Assembly: GCF_040807025.1 (NCBI RefSeq)
Contig: NC_090956.1
Coordinates: 5,196,517-5,260,516 of the forward strand
From: Struthio camelus
Taxonomy: Eukaryota > Chordata > Aves > Struthioniformes > Struthionidae
DNA length: 64,000 nt
Direction: 5' to 3'
Positions 49,560 to 59,255 of this stretch are shown piece after piece. The position numbers and the translations under genes were made by a program. Below the pieces are notes generated by a model. That model did not search any database. It worked only from the letters and a program-made list of their open reading frames with translations, and was not told the DNA's origin. Numbering within the stretch: the first letter of the stretch is position 1; each line of letters opens with the position of its first letter.

Positions 49560-50220
49560 TATGTTAATCAGCAGTGAAGTATCTTGCTACTACTGAGACC
49601 CCAGCATGTTCCTCTGATCCACTCACAGCGGGACAAGCAGTCCCTAAAGAGTATCTGTCCAGCTACAAATGCACCATTGCTGTGGTGGAACGGTGTAAGG
49701 ATCGAGCTGCTGGAGCAACCAATGTGAAATACGCCCATTGGCAGAGTACTTCCGTTTGGGTGGTTCCTTCCGCCATCAACGCAAGGCACCTGGGCCATAG
49801 GTATATGGTATGTACCGTATGTGCAGTCAAGGCAAAGTGCTTGGGCCATAGGGGTGTAGCACTTACATGTACAACCAACACAAGGTACGAGGGCCGTAGA
49901 TGTGACTCCAGAACAGACCGGACAATATAATTGCCATCGCTGCAAACAGAGTCCAGCTGGAGGATATGATTCCTGCAGCACACACCCCCTTCCCTAACTT
50001 CTGCTTGATACTGCTGCCAAGTTTTGTCCCAAAGGTGACGACAGACCACATTTCCACTCAGGGCTTCGCTTCCAGGGCATTTGAACACCTGGTGTAAGGG
50101 CACAGATCTGGCCCTCTGAGCCACCTGACGGCCTAAGGGTCTCCCAGATCTGTCTTGGGCTATTGCCTCATTTCTCAGGGGCTGACAGAGACTCCTGAGC
50201 AAGGACTGTTTCATAACTAG
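49560..50220. other. Intron 11 insert-like region with ~50-nt tandem repeat
   Basis: It lies inside intron 11 of the inverted pseudogene. 'tgggccatag' recurs at 49791 and 49842 and as 'agggccgtag' at 49890, each preceded by 'caaggca/caaggta'-like words, giving a degenerate repeat of about 48-51 nt. Both strands carry open frames here (183 codons on -, 118 on +) because of the repeat structure and composition. No domain is recognisable; it may be an old inserted element. Confidence 0.4.
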
Positions 50221-50577
50221 AACTGAAAAATTAAATTTTATTTCCTACACGTCTTTGCCCTTCCAGTGCTGATTTGTATGGCATTGTGCCAGTCACCCAA
50301 TGGCTCGTGTTTTAATATCTGGCCATAAACCCCTCAGTGTTGCAGCTGCTGGGAGCTGGTCTCGCTGTCGTTTTCTTCAATACAGTTAATTAAATTCCAT
50401 GCACAGTTTATGGATGTAGATCATAAAACTCCCCTCATGGTAATGCTGGGACTAGATGTCAGACAATGATAAATTCCTAATTTAAATGTTATAATCATGC
50501 ATTCCCCACTTTCGCTGCCATTTCTACTCCCAGGATTCAGGTAGAACGCGTGGCTATTTCCCCAGCCTGGGCCTCAC

Positions 50578-50805
50578 CTCTCAGGCCTGAACTCCTCTGG
50601 CTGAGGCCAGTATGTTGGGTCGTGATGCATCACATAGGCCGGGATCATTATCACCATGCCCTTTGGAACAGTTACGCCATTGATCTCCACAGTCTTCTTG
50701 CAGACCCTTTCAGTCTGCCCCCCTGGGAGGGAAGAGCTGGAGAGTTTCATTCACCACCATATGGAGATACTGCATCTGCATGAACGTGTTGTATGTGGGA
50801 GTAGC
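50578..50805 (-). pseudogene. Inverted CYP3A exon 11: frameshift and lost ExxR Arg
   Basis: It starts [20 protein letters not shown], then TLQLFP: the invariant Arg of ExxR is Gln (CAG). A run of six G (C6 at 50718-50723 on the + strand) gives a +1 shift and a TGA. With one G fewer the frame reads [20 protein letters not shown], with EEFRPE at the end. Donor GTGAGG. Confidence 0.92.
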
Positions 50806-51274
50806 CTCGGGAGGGCAGGGGAGAGGAAAGTCTTAGGTCAGTAAAGACTGCCTTGATAAGTGAGCACACGAGACCGCACCAAACAGAGCTGGAGGCAGAA
50901 CTGCTCAACTTCATCCCCTTGAATACTGTAGTTATGTCAGTTTGCTCTTCATTAGTGTCTAGATCTTAGGCCCTGGTGCTCTTGGATGGTTTTGAACTTG
51001 GGGCTTCAACTCCACCCCAATACACACCCCACACTTCCCCTTCAGGCATCAGAGACCTGCTCTAGAAGGTGAAATTCTATAATTTCCACTTTGATGGATG
51101 CAGGTCAGCCTCAGAGACAGGGATGAAGTCACTGGAGGAAACGCTGCAGTTGTCAGCGTGTGTAGCTGGCGTCTCCTCCACACAAAGTGATTGTTTTGCT
51201 TTTAGCCCGGCTTTTGGCTCAGAGTCTACATGGCAGAGGTGGGAAATACCCTGGCATCTCCCACTCTCCTTTAC

Positions 51275-51435
51275 CTTGTTGGGCAGATTTGCATCCATCT
51301 TATCCTGAAGTCGCTGCTGCACATCAGGGTGAGTGGCCAGGTTATATGAGATGTAGCTGAGGGTGGAACTGGTGGTCTCATAACCAGCAAAAACAAAGAC
51401 AAGAGCCTGGGCCAGAATCTCCTCATCACTTATTA
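51275..51435 (-). pseudogene. Inverted CYP3A exon 10 (I-helix intact)
   Basis: It is 161 nt and reads [20 protein letters not shown], then [14 protein letters not shown]. The conserved I-helix threonine is present. Acceptor tttttag, donor GTAAAG. Confidence 0.94.
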
Positions 51436-52459
51436 CTAAAAAGAGACATAAAAACAGAGGCAAGAAGCTGAAACCTACAGCACGACCCTCACTAACCCTC
51501 AGGAATCCAGGATCCCACTGGTCAATTCAGGCAACTCTAATGATAACTACTTAACACCTAGTAATGAAAACATCTGGCTGACACACACCGAAAGCTTCTG
51601 GCACCCACGATGTGGTGTGCATGGCACTGATGTAATGCCAGAAAACTGCTGTAAAAATCTGCAGTGTGACATTGCTATCTTTAAGATAAAATCAAACCGT
51701 TGAAGTTACATGCAGCCTGAGCCTGATTTAGAAAGTCTCTGTTAACTGCAGTCTTCAAATTGTGCTCCCAGACCACAGCAGGTTAAAAAATATGGGCACA
51801 AGCCAGGAACAGGTAGAGATGAAGAGATGTCCAGAAGTTCCTCTAAGCTCTGAGGTGAACCATGCACTGCTGAAGGCTTAGTACCGCCCTGAACATAGCA
51901 TAACAGTGGTAATCATAACAGTACAGGATTTAAGACTGCTACTGCAGTAGTGTCCAAGTGCCGTGAGGATGCAGCCTGCAATGCAAGATGCCGTACGAAA
52001 ACTCTGTCCTTGAGTCTCAAAAGTTTATGAGCATCCTGCCTTGACAGAGGGAGATAGACTAGGCTATGCCTTGGTTGAGCCATTATTCTCCGAATCTAAC
52101 AATTTATATAGGATAAGCAACACATGAGCTCACAGATGAACAAGGTATATACAGCATATGTGTTTTGTGTGCTTTATGAAACACAGTCAAACATCACTTG
52201 CCTTTGGGGAAGAAAAAGTAAGAAACAGCAGTGTAAGGAGACATTCATCCTTTTTGCTCTTTGTTGGACAAACAGCCCTCAGGATTTGTCCCAGGAACTT
52301 AGATATATTCTAATATGGTTGACACGTGGTAAGCATCGTTACTGCCCACTGCTGAGGGCCTGAATCTCCCACAGAATTAATGAATAAAATCCTCTCCCCT
52401 TCCTTCCTTTAACTATAGCCCTTTTCACTGCTGAGAGAGAGACAGCTCTAAAGACATAC

Positions 52460-52544
52460 GTTTATATGAGTCATTCTCAGCAGGGTTGGAGCTGTCACCT
52501 GAGTTCTGCGAATCGACCATGAGTTGCAGGAAATCAACCTGGTC
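52460..52544 (-). pseudogene. Inverted CYP3A exon 9
   Basis: It is 85 nt and reads DQVDFLQLMVDSQNSGDSSN and eight more residues, the same length as in the intact gene. Donor GTATGT. Confidence 0.93.
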
Positions 52545-52888
52545 CTGGGGAGAGAAAGAGACAGTCAGAGAAGACATGGGTGGGGAGGAAGGCAGACCTT
52601 GTCCAGCACACACTCCTCTCTGACATGCCAGCACCTGCTCCATTCGCAACCCTAACGGCAGATTCATGACTTCAGAGCACATTGTGGTCAGATGGGGGAC
52701 TTTTATGAACACACATACTTTCTCCCCATGGAAGCCCAGGCAGGACATATTTATGGCCTTCCCTAGGTTCAACAAGCAGGGAGCTATTATGGAGGATAGG
52801 AGACATGCTACAGCTCCTGAATGCCAGAACAGATCCTTCCTGTACTCAGAAAGAGAGTGAAAAAAAATGCCATCTGGACTGCACTCAC

Positions 52889-53184
52889 TTTATAGCAGCC
52901 CCTTTGCTGTTCCTTCTTCATTTTACTAAAAATGTTGTTGAAGAAGTTCATGACTTCTGAGGGTAACAGATTCAGATTCATCTTCTCTAGCACTGGGATA
53001 ATGAAGGGGAAAAACACTGAAAGGAAAGAAAAGAACAACATATTTTAGTTCAAAATTTAAGAAACTGAATTTGATAAATTTCTTAATGTTGATGACAAAG
53101 AGGTCACTAGGATTATTCATGGAGTCAATACTCACTCTGAAGGAAGTGCTGGCCACCACATCTGTGCTGTAGGCTGCAAAAGGG
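52889..53184 (-). pseudogene. Inverted CYP3A exons 7 and 8, intron 7 collapsed
   Basis: Exon 7 (from 53184) reads PFAAYSTDVVASTSF, then RVSIDSMNNP and on to KFSFLN, where similarity stops. Exon 8 (53016-52889, 128 nt) reads FFPFIIPVLEKMNLNLLPSE and onward, with acceptor ctttcag kept and donor GTGAGT. Only about 23 nt separate them, against 1115 nt in the intact gene, so the exon 7 end, its donor and nearly all the intron were deleted. Read straight through, exon 8 is out of frame. Confidence 0.88.
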
Positions 53185-53805
53185 CTAGGTAGAGAAAAAA
53201 AAAAGAACAAATAGGATGAACCCATCAGGACTAGTGAACAGTTCCTTCTTGGAACAATCCTTGAGAGAGAGAATCTCTTTTAACCAAGGACTCAGTGTAG
53301 AGTCCTGACATAGCAGGTCGTGTCCTGGTTTGGCAGTAACCAGCATTATGTTTTTCAAAGCTTCCTCAGGTCCATTCATGACTCAATTTTTCTCGGCTTT
53401 GAAAACCTAGGCTATAGATGGAAACCATTGAACTGCAGCCCAGGGCAATAAAGATTGTATTCTGATTTCCATCTGTAAAAGAGAGTGTAAAAATGACACC
53501 CAAAAATACCATGTCTGCAGTCTGAGGGCCTTCTAGAACAGGTCTGACTCCTTCCTCAAAATGCTTCCCCAGTAAAATGACATGAGGAAGGGAGAAGCAT
53601 AGTTACCCAATTTGAACATAGCAGAGCACAGCAAGCCCAAAACTGAGGAATATACCATGGCCATGACCGTGGTGGAGTTTGTCTTCAGGTGATATCCCAG
53701 GGAAGACAAGGAATCCACCCTGCAGCATGAAAACGGCTCTCCAAAACAACTCCTTCCCCATGCTGAATAAAGACGCTTTCCTCTCATCCCCACACAGTTA
53801 CTCAC

Positions 53806-53894
53806 TCCTTTGTGGGCAGGAACTCATCATTAGCTACTTTCTTCTCAATGTTTTTCACTAATTTCTCACCATAGTTGTTAATGATAGGTAACAT
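53806..53894 (-). pseudogene. Inverted CYP3A exon 6
   Basis: It is 89 nt and reads MLPIINNYGEKLVKNIEKKV and the rest of helix D. Splice sites are normal (tttcag, GTGAGT). Confidence 0.92.
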
Positions 53895-54799
53895 CTGAAA
53901 CACAAACCAAAGCAGAAAGCACTGCTGATTCTTTCACCTCCATTAAGCAAGGCTGGGTGCTGCTAGGCAACTCCACATTGGTATTTGTGATTTGCCAGCT
54001 CATAGTGATTAACTCTTTGGCTTGTAGAGAAAGCATTTCGAGGCCCCGGACATTGCTTTCTCTGGTCTTAATAAGCTGTTTGCAGAACTCATCTGGGTAT
54101 GACTGAACAAGGGTCCCCTCACATGCATCTTCCCCTTCAGCTAAGCAGCCAGGAACAGCCCGTCAGTGACACAGACAGCAGACTGCAGCCCTCCAGACTC
54201 CAAGGCCAAAGGGCATTTGAGAGCCTCCCTGTAGGGCAATACAAGCCAGCTGCAAACGACTAACCTTGAATTAGTGGCAGGAAGCAAAGTGGTGGCCCAG
54301 AGCTTGGTCAAACGCACAAGGCAGTTTTTTCCAGCCTTGGGGAAGTGTGTTTGCGGTATGGGAAAGAAGCTATTGAAGCCAGGCCGAAGATGAATAGGTT
54401 GGGTACCATGCTGTGCAAACGTGGTGGTACTGATCTGGGTCCTGAACAGCCATCTGGGAGTGAACAAGGCTCCTGAGTGCATGGAAAATGGGCACTCAAG
54501 GTCTGAGTGGGGTCAGACCTTCTTCTTTAGGAAGAAGAAAATACAGGTCACGGGGTCACCAGCCTGAGTTTGTCATATCTTGTGTGCCATTTCACTCCCC
54601 ACGCGCCCTGTTCCCAAGTGACAAAGCCATGATAGGCTGGACAGCCACCACGCTACTGATTCAAGAACAAAGGCGCTGCTGGACATGATTTTGACATACG
54701 GGGGTGACTTCCCCATTTGAGGAGAAGGTCTGTACTGACCAGAACTGCCCTAGTACTCCTCGAACTACTGTTGCAAAGTACCAGTGTCCTCTGCTTTAC

Positions 54800-54915
54800 C
54801 TCTTTCAGCTTCCCACTGGTGAAGGCTGGAGATAGCACAGGGCGAATCCTTTTCCACTGCTTATCTTCAGTGAGGTTGAGGGCCGTCAGACCAGGCTTCC
54901 ATTCAGACCAAAATT
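54800..54915 (-). pseudogene. Inverted CYP3A exon 5 with 2-nt frameshift
   Basis: It is 116 nt instead of 114. It starts NFGLNGSLV then TGA. Two bases later the frame ALNLTEDKQWKRIRPVLSPA resumes. Acceptor ctgcag, donor GTAAAG. The helix-C WxxxR is kept in the shifted frame. Confidence 0.92.
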
Positions 54916-55348
54916 CTGCAGAAGGAGAATTTTAGAGCAAAAGGGATTTTGATATACAATGTGAGATGTGTGAAGGCTTCCAGCCCTCTTCCACATGACA
55001 GTCCTAGGGAAAAAAAAAAAGAAATCGGAGCATTGACTTGGCCCCTGAAGTCCTAGCAGCTCTGCCTCAACCAGCAACAGCTGAAAAGGAAAGGAAAGCA
55101 TAAGTCATAAATGACGTTAGTTCTAGGGTACATCCAGACTAAGGCTACCAATGTGCCTGCCAGATTGGCCTCTACACTTCACCAGCATAGTTTCACCGCC
55201 TGTACTGTCAACAGAGGAACAACACAGAGTGATTACTTGCCAAGGGCCACAGAGAGCAGAGAGCAAGAATGGAAACTAAGAAGAAACTTTCTTCCTTGGT
55301 GCACGCACTCTTCACACCAGAGGGGAAAGCTCTGTACTAGGTACCTAC

Positions 55349-55448
55349 CCAGCGATTGGTAAAAACTGTACAGCACTCCTTCACCAGGATGGTTTTGATG
55401 AGTACAGGGTCCAGAACGGCTAGCACAGGCTGCCTGCCATCAAAAAAC
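55349..55448 (-). pseudogene. Inverted CYP3A exon 4
   Basis: It is 100 nt and reads [20 protein letters not shown], then [13 protein letters not shown]. The usual final RR is RW. The donor GTAGGT overlaps a second GT four bases further on. Confidence 0.93.
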
Positions 55449-56830
55449 CTAGGCCAAGAGAAACCCACAATCAATCTGTTGATCACAGTCACTTGGAGCA
55501 AACGCAGCTTGCTTTGTCTGTGGCCAGAGCAGTGCACAAAAATTGCCCAAGCCCAAAGGATTTTGAGCCAGCTGAGTCCTCTCTGACAAAACAGCTAAAC
55601 AGATGAGGCTGAAACTCATTATGTAGCAAAACAGGAGAAAGGGAAGAAAGATGGTGCCAAACATAGACAAAGTGGGCATCTCTAGCTATAGTCTGCATTA
55701 TTAAAGAACTTCCAAAGCAGTATGTGTTTTGACATAAGGCAGCTTTTGCTATGACTTTGATCCCCTGCATTTGTGCTACCTGAGCCCTGTTTCCACAACT
55801 GGTATCTGCGGTCAATAAATCCGCATAGACTGGCCTAGCTGTGAGGTAAAGAGACTTCCCTGCATGGCATACGAGGCAATGAGAGGGGAAAAACTCTATG
55901 TCTTCTATTTTTCAATCAATGGAGACAGAAACACTTAAAAGCCATGGTGTGGCCAAAGAGCAGGGAGCCGAGGGCCACAGCCGAGGGAAGCTGCCATCTT
56001 CAAGAGGCTTGAGAACATTTAATCTTTTAAAAAATGTGCTGGGTTTCCTGAAGCCTCCCAGGAATTCTGTGCAACAGTTTTGCTTCAGTTTGAGAGATTC
56101 CCAAGAGAAGCGTGATAAGAGGCCCAGCATCTGCCTGCACAAAACCAGTGCTATGCAGGGAGCAGAGACAGGTTGAAAGGTTAACTCCTGCTATGGTGCT
56201 GGGGGAGGCAGGGAACAAGATGAAAAACACTGTGGCAGCCTGTAGCTCTCTTTCTGCCCAAGACAGACAGAACAGGAGCTTCAAAGACATGTGGCTCAGT
56301 TTGACACTAAGCAGTTGAGCTTTCTGAGCAGGTAGCATGGTAGGAAAATGATTGGTGCCTTCCCTCACTAGTGCATCCAGAGCTAAGAGATGAAAGTTTG
56401 GCTGTACAGATTTGATGGGGGTTGGAGGACAGCAGGGAGCTGCCAGAATCCAATATCTGGGTTCTCTATGGTGCAAGTTTCTCTGGCCCCAGGGTCACTA
56501 ACACCATTGTATGACTCTGAATGTTCCCCAAAGGAGAAGCACTGGTTATTTTCAAAGCTTATGTAAACAACACCCCCCCACCCAAAACTGGCTGCCATCA
56601 TCCCAGTTTTACACTGTACTGAAATCCTAGCAGGCGAGGAGCCTTGGAGAGATGGCTGGAGAGATCTCCATTGGGGAACCAGGATTTCCCCCAAGACCCA
56701 ACCTATCACTGCTGGAAGTAAAATGTTGAGACATGGCAGCAACACGCCACTTTGTATGGGTGTCACCATGACATTTTGGGGCTGAGGAGCACCTCAAATA
56801 GGGCATTTTGTTCTGTAGTAAGAAACTCAC

Positions 56831-56883
56831 CCCAACATTTTATCATATTTTTCAAAACACTTCCGATCAAAATTCAGGACTCC
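56831..56883 (-). pseudogene. Inverted CYP3A exon 3
   Basis: It is 53 nt and reads GVLNFDRKCFEKYDKMLG. The usual KYGKVWG is changed at three of seven positions, including loss of Trp. Donor GTGAGT. Confidence 0.9.
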
Positions 56884-57974
56884 CTGTAAAAGAAAAAAGG
56901 AGAAATGAACAGTTTGTAGGTGAACAGTGATCAAAGCAGGTCACAGCTTGCAGTTTGGTGGATCCTACAGACCCATTGTAAGTGGCAGAGGATGCATACT
57001 AGCTCTTAAGAGCCACGTTACTTAGGCTCTGGAGATCTGCACTGGAGGGAAAAAGGACAGTAGAGAAAGAAAACTGCATTTTCAACTTCTACTAGCCAAC
57101 CTGAGCTAAAAATATAATGAAGACAAGGTATGACAGGGTACACAGTTTTAGCATGAGCAGACTGAGCAGGCAGAACTAGATCCCAGTATGCCCTTTCATT
57201 TCCAGCTCAACAAGTCAGAGCTGCTACTGCCTTTTCCTCCTGAGATCTTCTACTGCACTTACTGAACTGGCGTGATGATGGCTGTTTCGTTTTGTTTACA
57301 TTAAGGTTTTAACTGATGTTACATGTAAGGATGTAACTTATAGGAAACATAACAGTCACCATGTATCAACTAATACATTAGTAAGAGACCATGTGCGGGC
57401 TGTAAGCCCAGCAAACACGAGTTTAAACACCTCTTTCTTTGAGGCCAAAGCTAATGCATTTCATCCTGCGTTTGCCCAGCTAGTATCTAGTTATTTGGTA
57501 AGGTCTGGTAACTTGATAATTGGTTTTATTTAGGAATCCGTTCATCTGGTTTAGTTTCAGGACAGTCAAACAGCAAGTGGCTAAACAGGGCATCTTCATG
57601 GTGGTTGGCAGAAAGCACAAAGTAGCACATAGTTTTCACAGAAAACAGCAGCCTTGGGCATCTGTTCCTCTATTTTTTGCTTGTTTATTTTCAACAGGTC
57701 TTTAGCTGCTGAGGAGGAGGTGGAAAGCTAGGGGGAAACTAATAGCTTAAATTAAGAAGTGTATGAAAACATAACACACCTCATCCTGGTCAACCAGTAA
57801 CTAAAGGTAATTTTCGTGTTCTCTATGTCTCCAGAGAGTTTCCTAATTAGAAGCATAATTTCCATTAGACTGAACCAAGGGCAGGGGAAAGAGAAGGCCA
57901 AAGCACAGGGAGAACAGAGCAGGCTATGAGAAAGACCCTAAAGCGTCGGCAGAGCAGAAGCGCCCGCTACTCAC

Positions 57975-58059
57975 GCGCTGGTACTCCAGGAACGTTTCCA
58001 GAAACCGTGGCCCAGGAATACCGGGCTTCTTGAAGGTCTGAAAGGGCCTTATCCCATAG
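57975..58059 (-). pseudogene. Inverted CYP3A exon 2, 9-nt deletion
   Basis: It is 85 nt instead of 94. It reads YGIRPFQTFKKPGIPGPRFL and eight more residues. Three codons equivalent to PLP are missing, and the conserved Leu of KKLGIPGP is Pro. Acceptor gtcag, donor GTGAGT. Confidence 0.9.
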
Positions 58060-59184
58060 CTGACGTACTAAAGTCAGTATGTGAGACGCATTTATGCAAC
58101 GAGAGGAGAAAGAAGGTGGTTCATCCTGAGGGCAATGAATAGCTTAAATAGCTGGCCCCTGCTACCTGGAGAATACTGAAATTATGGACTAAGCAGCCAA
58201 CATGCTAAGCATACTCTCTACCTGCAATAAATGTGAGATCATTTGGGGTACATTTCAATACAGGAGAAGAAGCTGCCATCGCATGAGTGCTCACCTCCCT
58301 CCTAGGTGAGGGCTGAAAGGAGATGCAACCCAACCTATGCAAACCCATGGGTGTACCTGAGCGCCCAGATCCTCAGCTCTTTATTCAGGGACCTCATTTA
58401 GTTGCCTGAGTCAGAGAGCTTAGACTCAGGTGACTGAAGAGAGGCCTCAGTGGGATTAAGGTCCCAAGTCAAAACCTGCCTTTGTGTTTGTCTTTGCTAA
58501 GACCTACTGCAGCGCTCAGGTGGTAGAGTTATACAAATACCGCAGCAAAGTACGGATATAAATTAAACTAGCAAAATTAAGTTTTTGCCTGTATAGCTCA
58601 CTACAGCTCCACCGAGTGGCATAAGCAAAAGGACGATTTTGCCAACATAACTGTCTAAATGGAGACGTCTACACTGGCAGAAGTCACACACTCCCCTGCT
58701 CCCCACTAGCACACCCAAGCCAGGAAAAGTCGTCTAGGGAGACCTCCCCTCGCCCCAATCTCCTTTGCAACCAGCCAGAGTTTGCGACAACAAAAATGCC
58801 GAGGTTATTTCTCTTTGGACCTCTGTAGAAAAGCACAAAACAAGAAGTTCTTTCTTTCCCCCATAGCCTCAAACCCAATTTCCTTTTTCCCTCTTTGAGC
58901 TGACCTGGAAAGGGCACGGGGGGAGAGGTCTGCAGGCAGGTGTCATGGAGCAAAGAGCTCCTTCTCCTTATCCATCCCCTTTATTAGCTCTTATCTCTGC
59001 CTTCAAGGTACCTCAGGAAAGCCAAGGATCTGTTTTTAACACTGGCAGCACACACACTGCATCTGTTTTTGCGTGTCCTGGCCTGTGCACAGGCTCCAGG
59101 AGGTGCAGGGAGCTCCAGCTCCTCCCTGAGCACAGGCGCTTTTCCCCTTCCCCAGTCACCCCTGTGAGTCTGGCCTCTCCTTAC

Positions 59185-59255
59185 AGGACCAGAAGGCTAA
59201 GGAATAGGATGAGGAGGAGCCAAGTGACTACGGAGAAATCTGGCAGGAAATTCAT
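59185..59255 (-). pseudogene. Inverted CYP3A exon 1
   Basis: It reads MNFLPDFSVVTWLLLILFLS followed by LLV and a split leucine codon. It is 71 nt as expected, with donor GTAAGG. The usual ETW is VTW here. Confidence 0.88.

Larger units (their letters stand above)
46505..59255 (-). pseudogene. CYP3A: Inverted CYP3A copy, 13 exons recognisable, disrupted
   Basis: Exons in transcript order: 59255-59185, 58059-57975, 56883-56831, 55448-55349, 54915-54800, 53894-53806, 53184-about 53040, 53016-52889, 52544-52460, 51435-51275, 50805-50578, 48974-48812, 46600-46505 (TAA). Most exons keep family length and GT-AG sites. Lesions: exon 2 is 9 nt short, removing part of the proline hinge; exon 5 is 116 nt instead of 114 and hits TGA; exons 7 and 8 are separated by only 23 nt, with the end of exon 7 lost; exon 11 is 228 nt instead of 227 (a six-G run); and ExxR reads ETLQ. 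The I-helix AGYETTSS and haem loop [10 protein letters not shown] are intact, so inactivation may be fairly recent. It cannot make a normal P450 as written. Base-calling errors could explain the one- and two-base shifts, but not the fused exons or the lost arginine. Confidence 0.87.

Noticed and set aside
49663..50214. 183-codon minus-strand open frame as a gene
   Set aside because: It sits inside intron 11 of the inverted pseudogene over a degenerate tandem repeat. The opposite strand is also open and no domain is seen.
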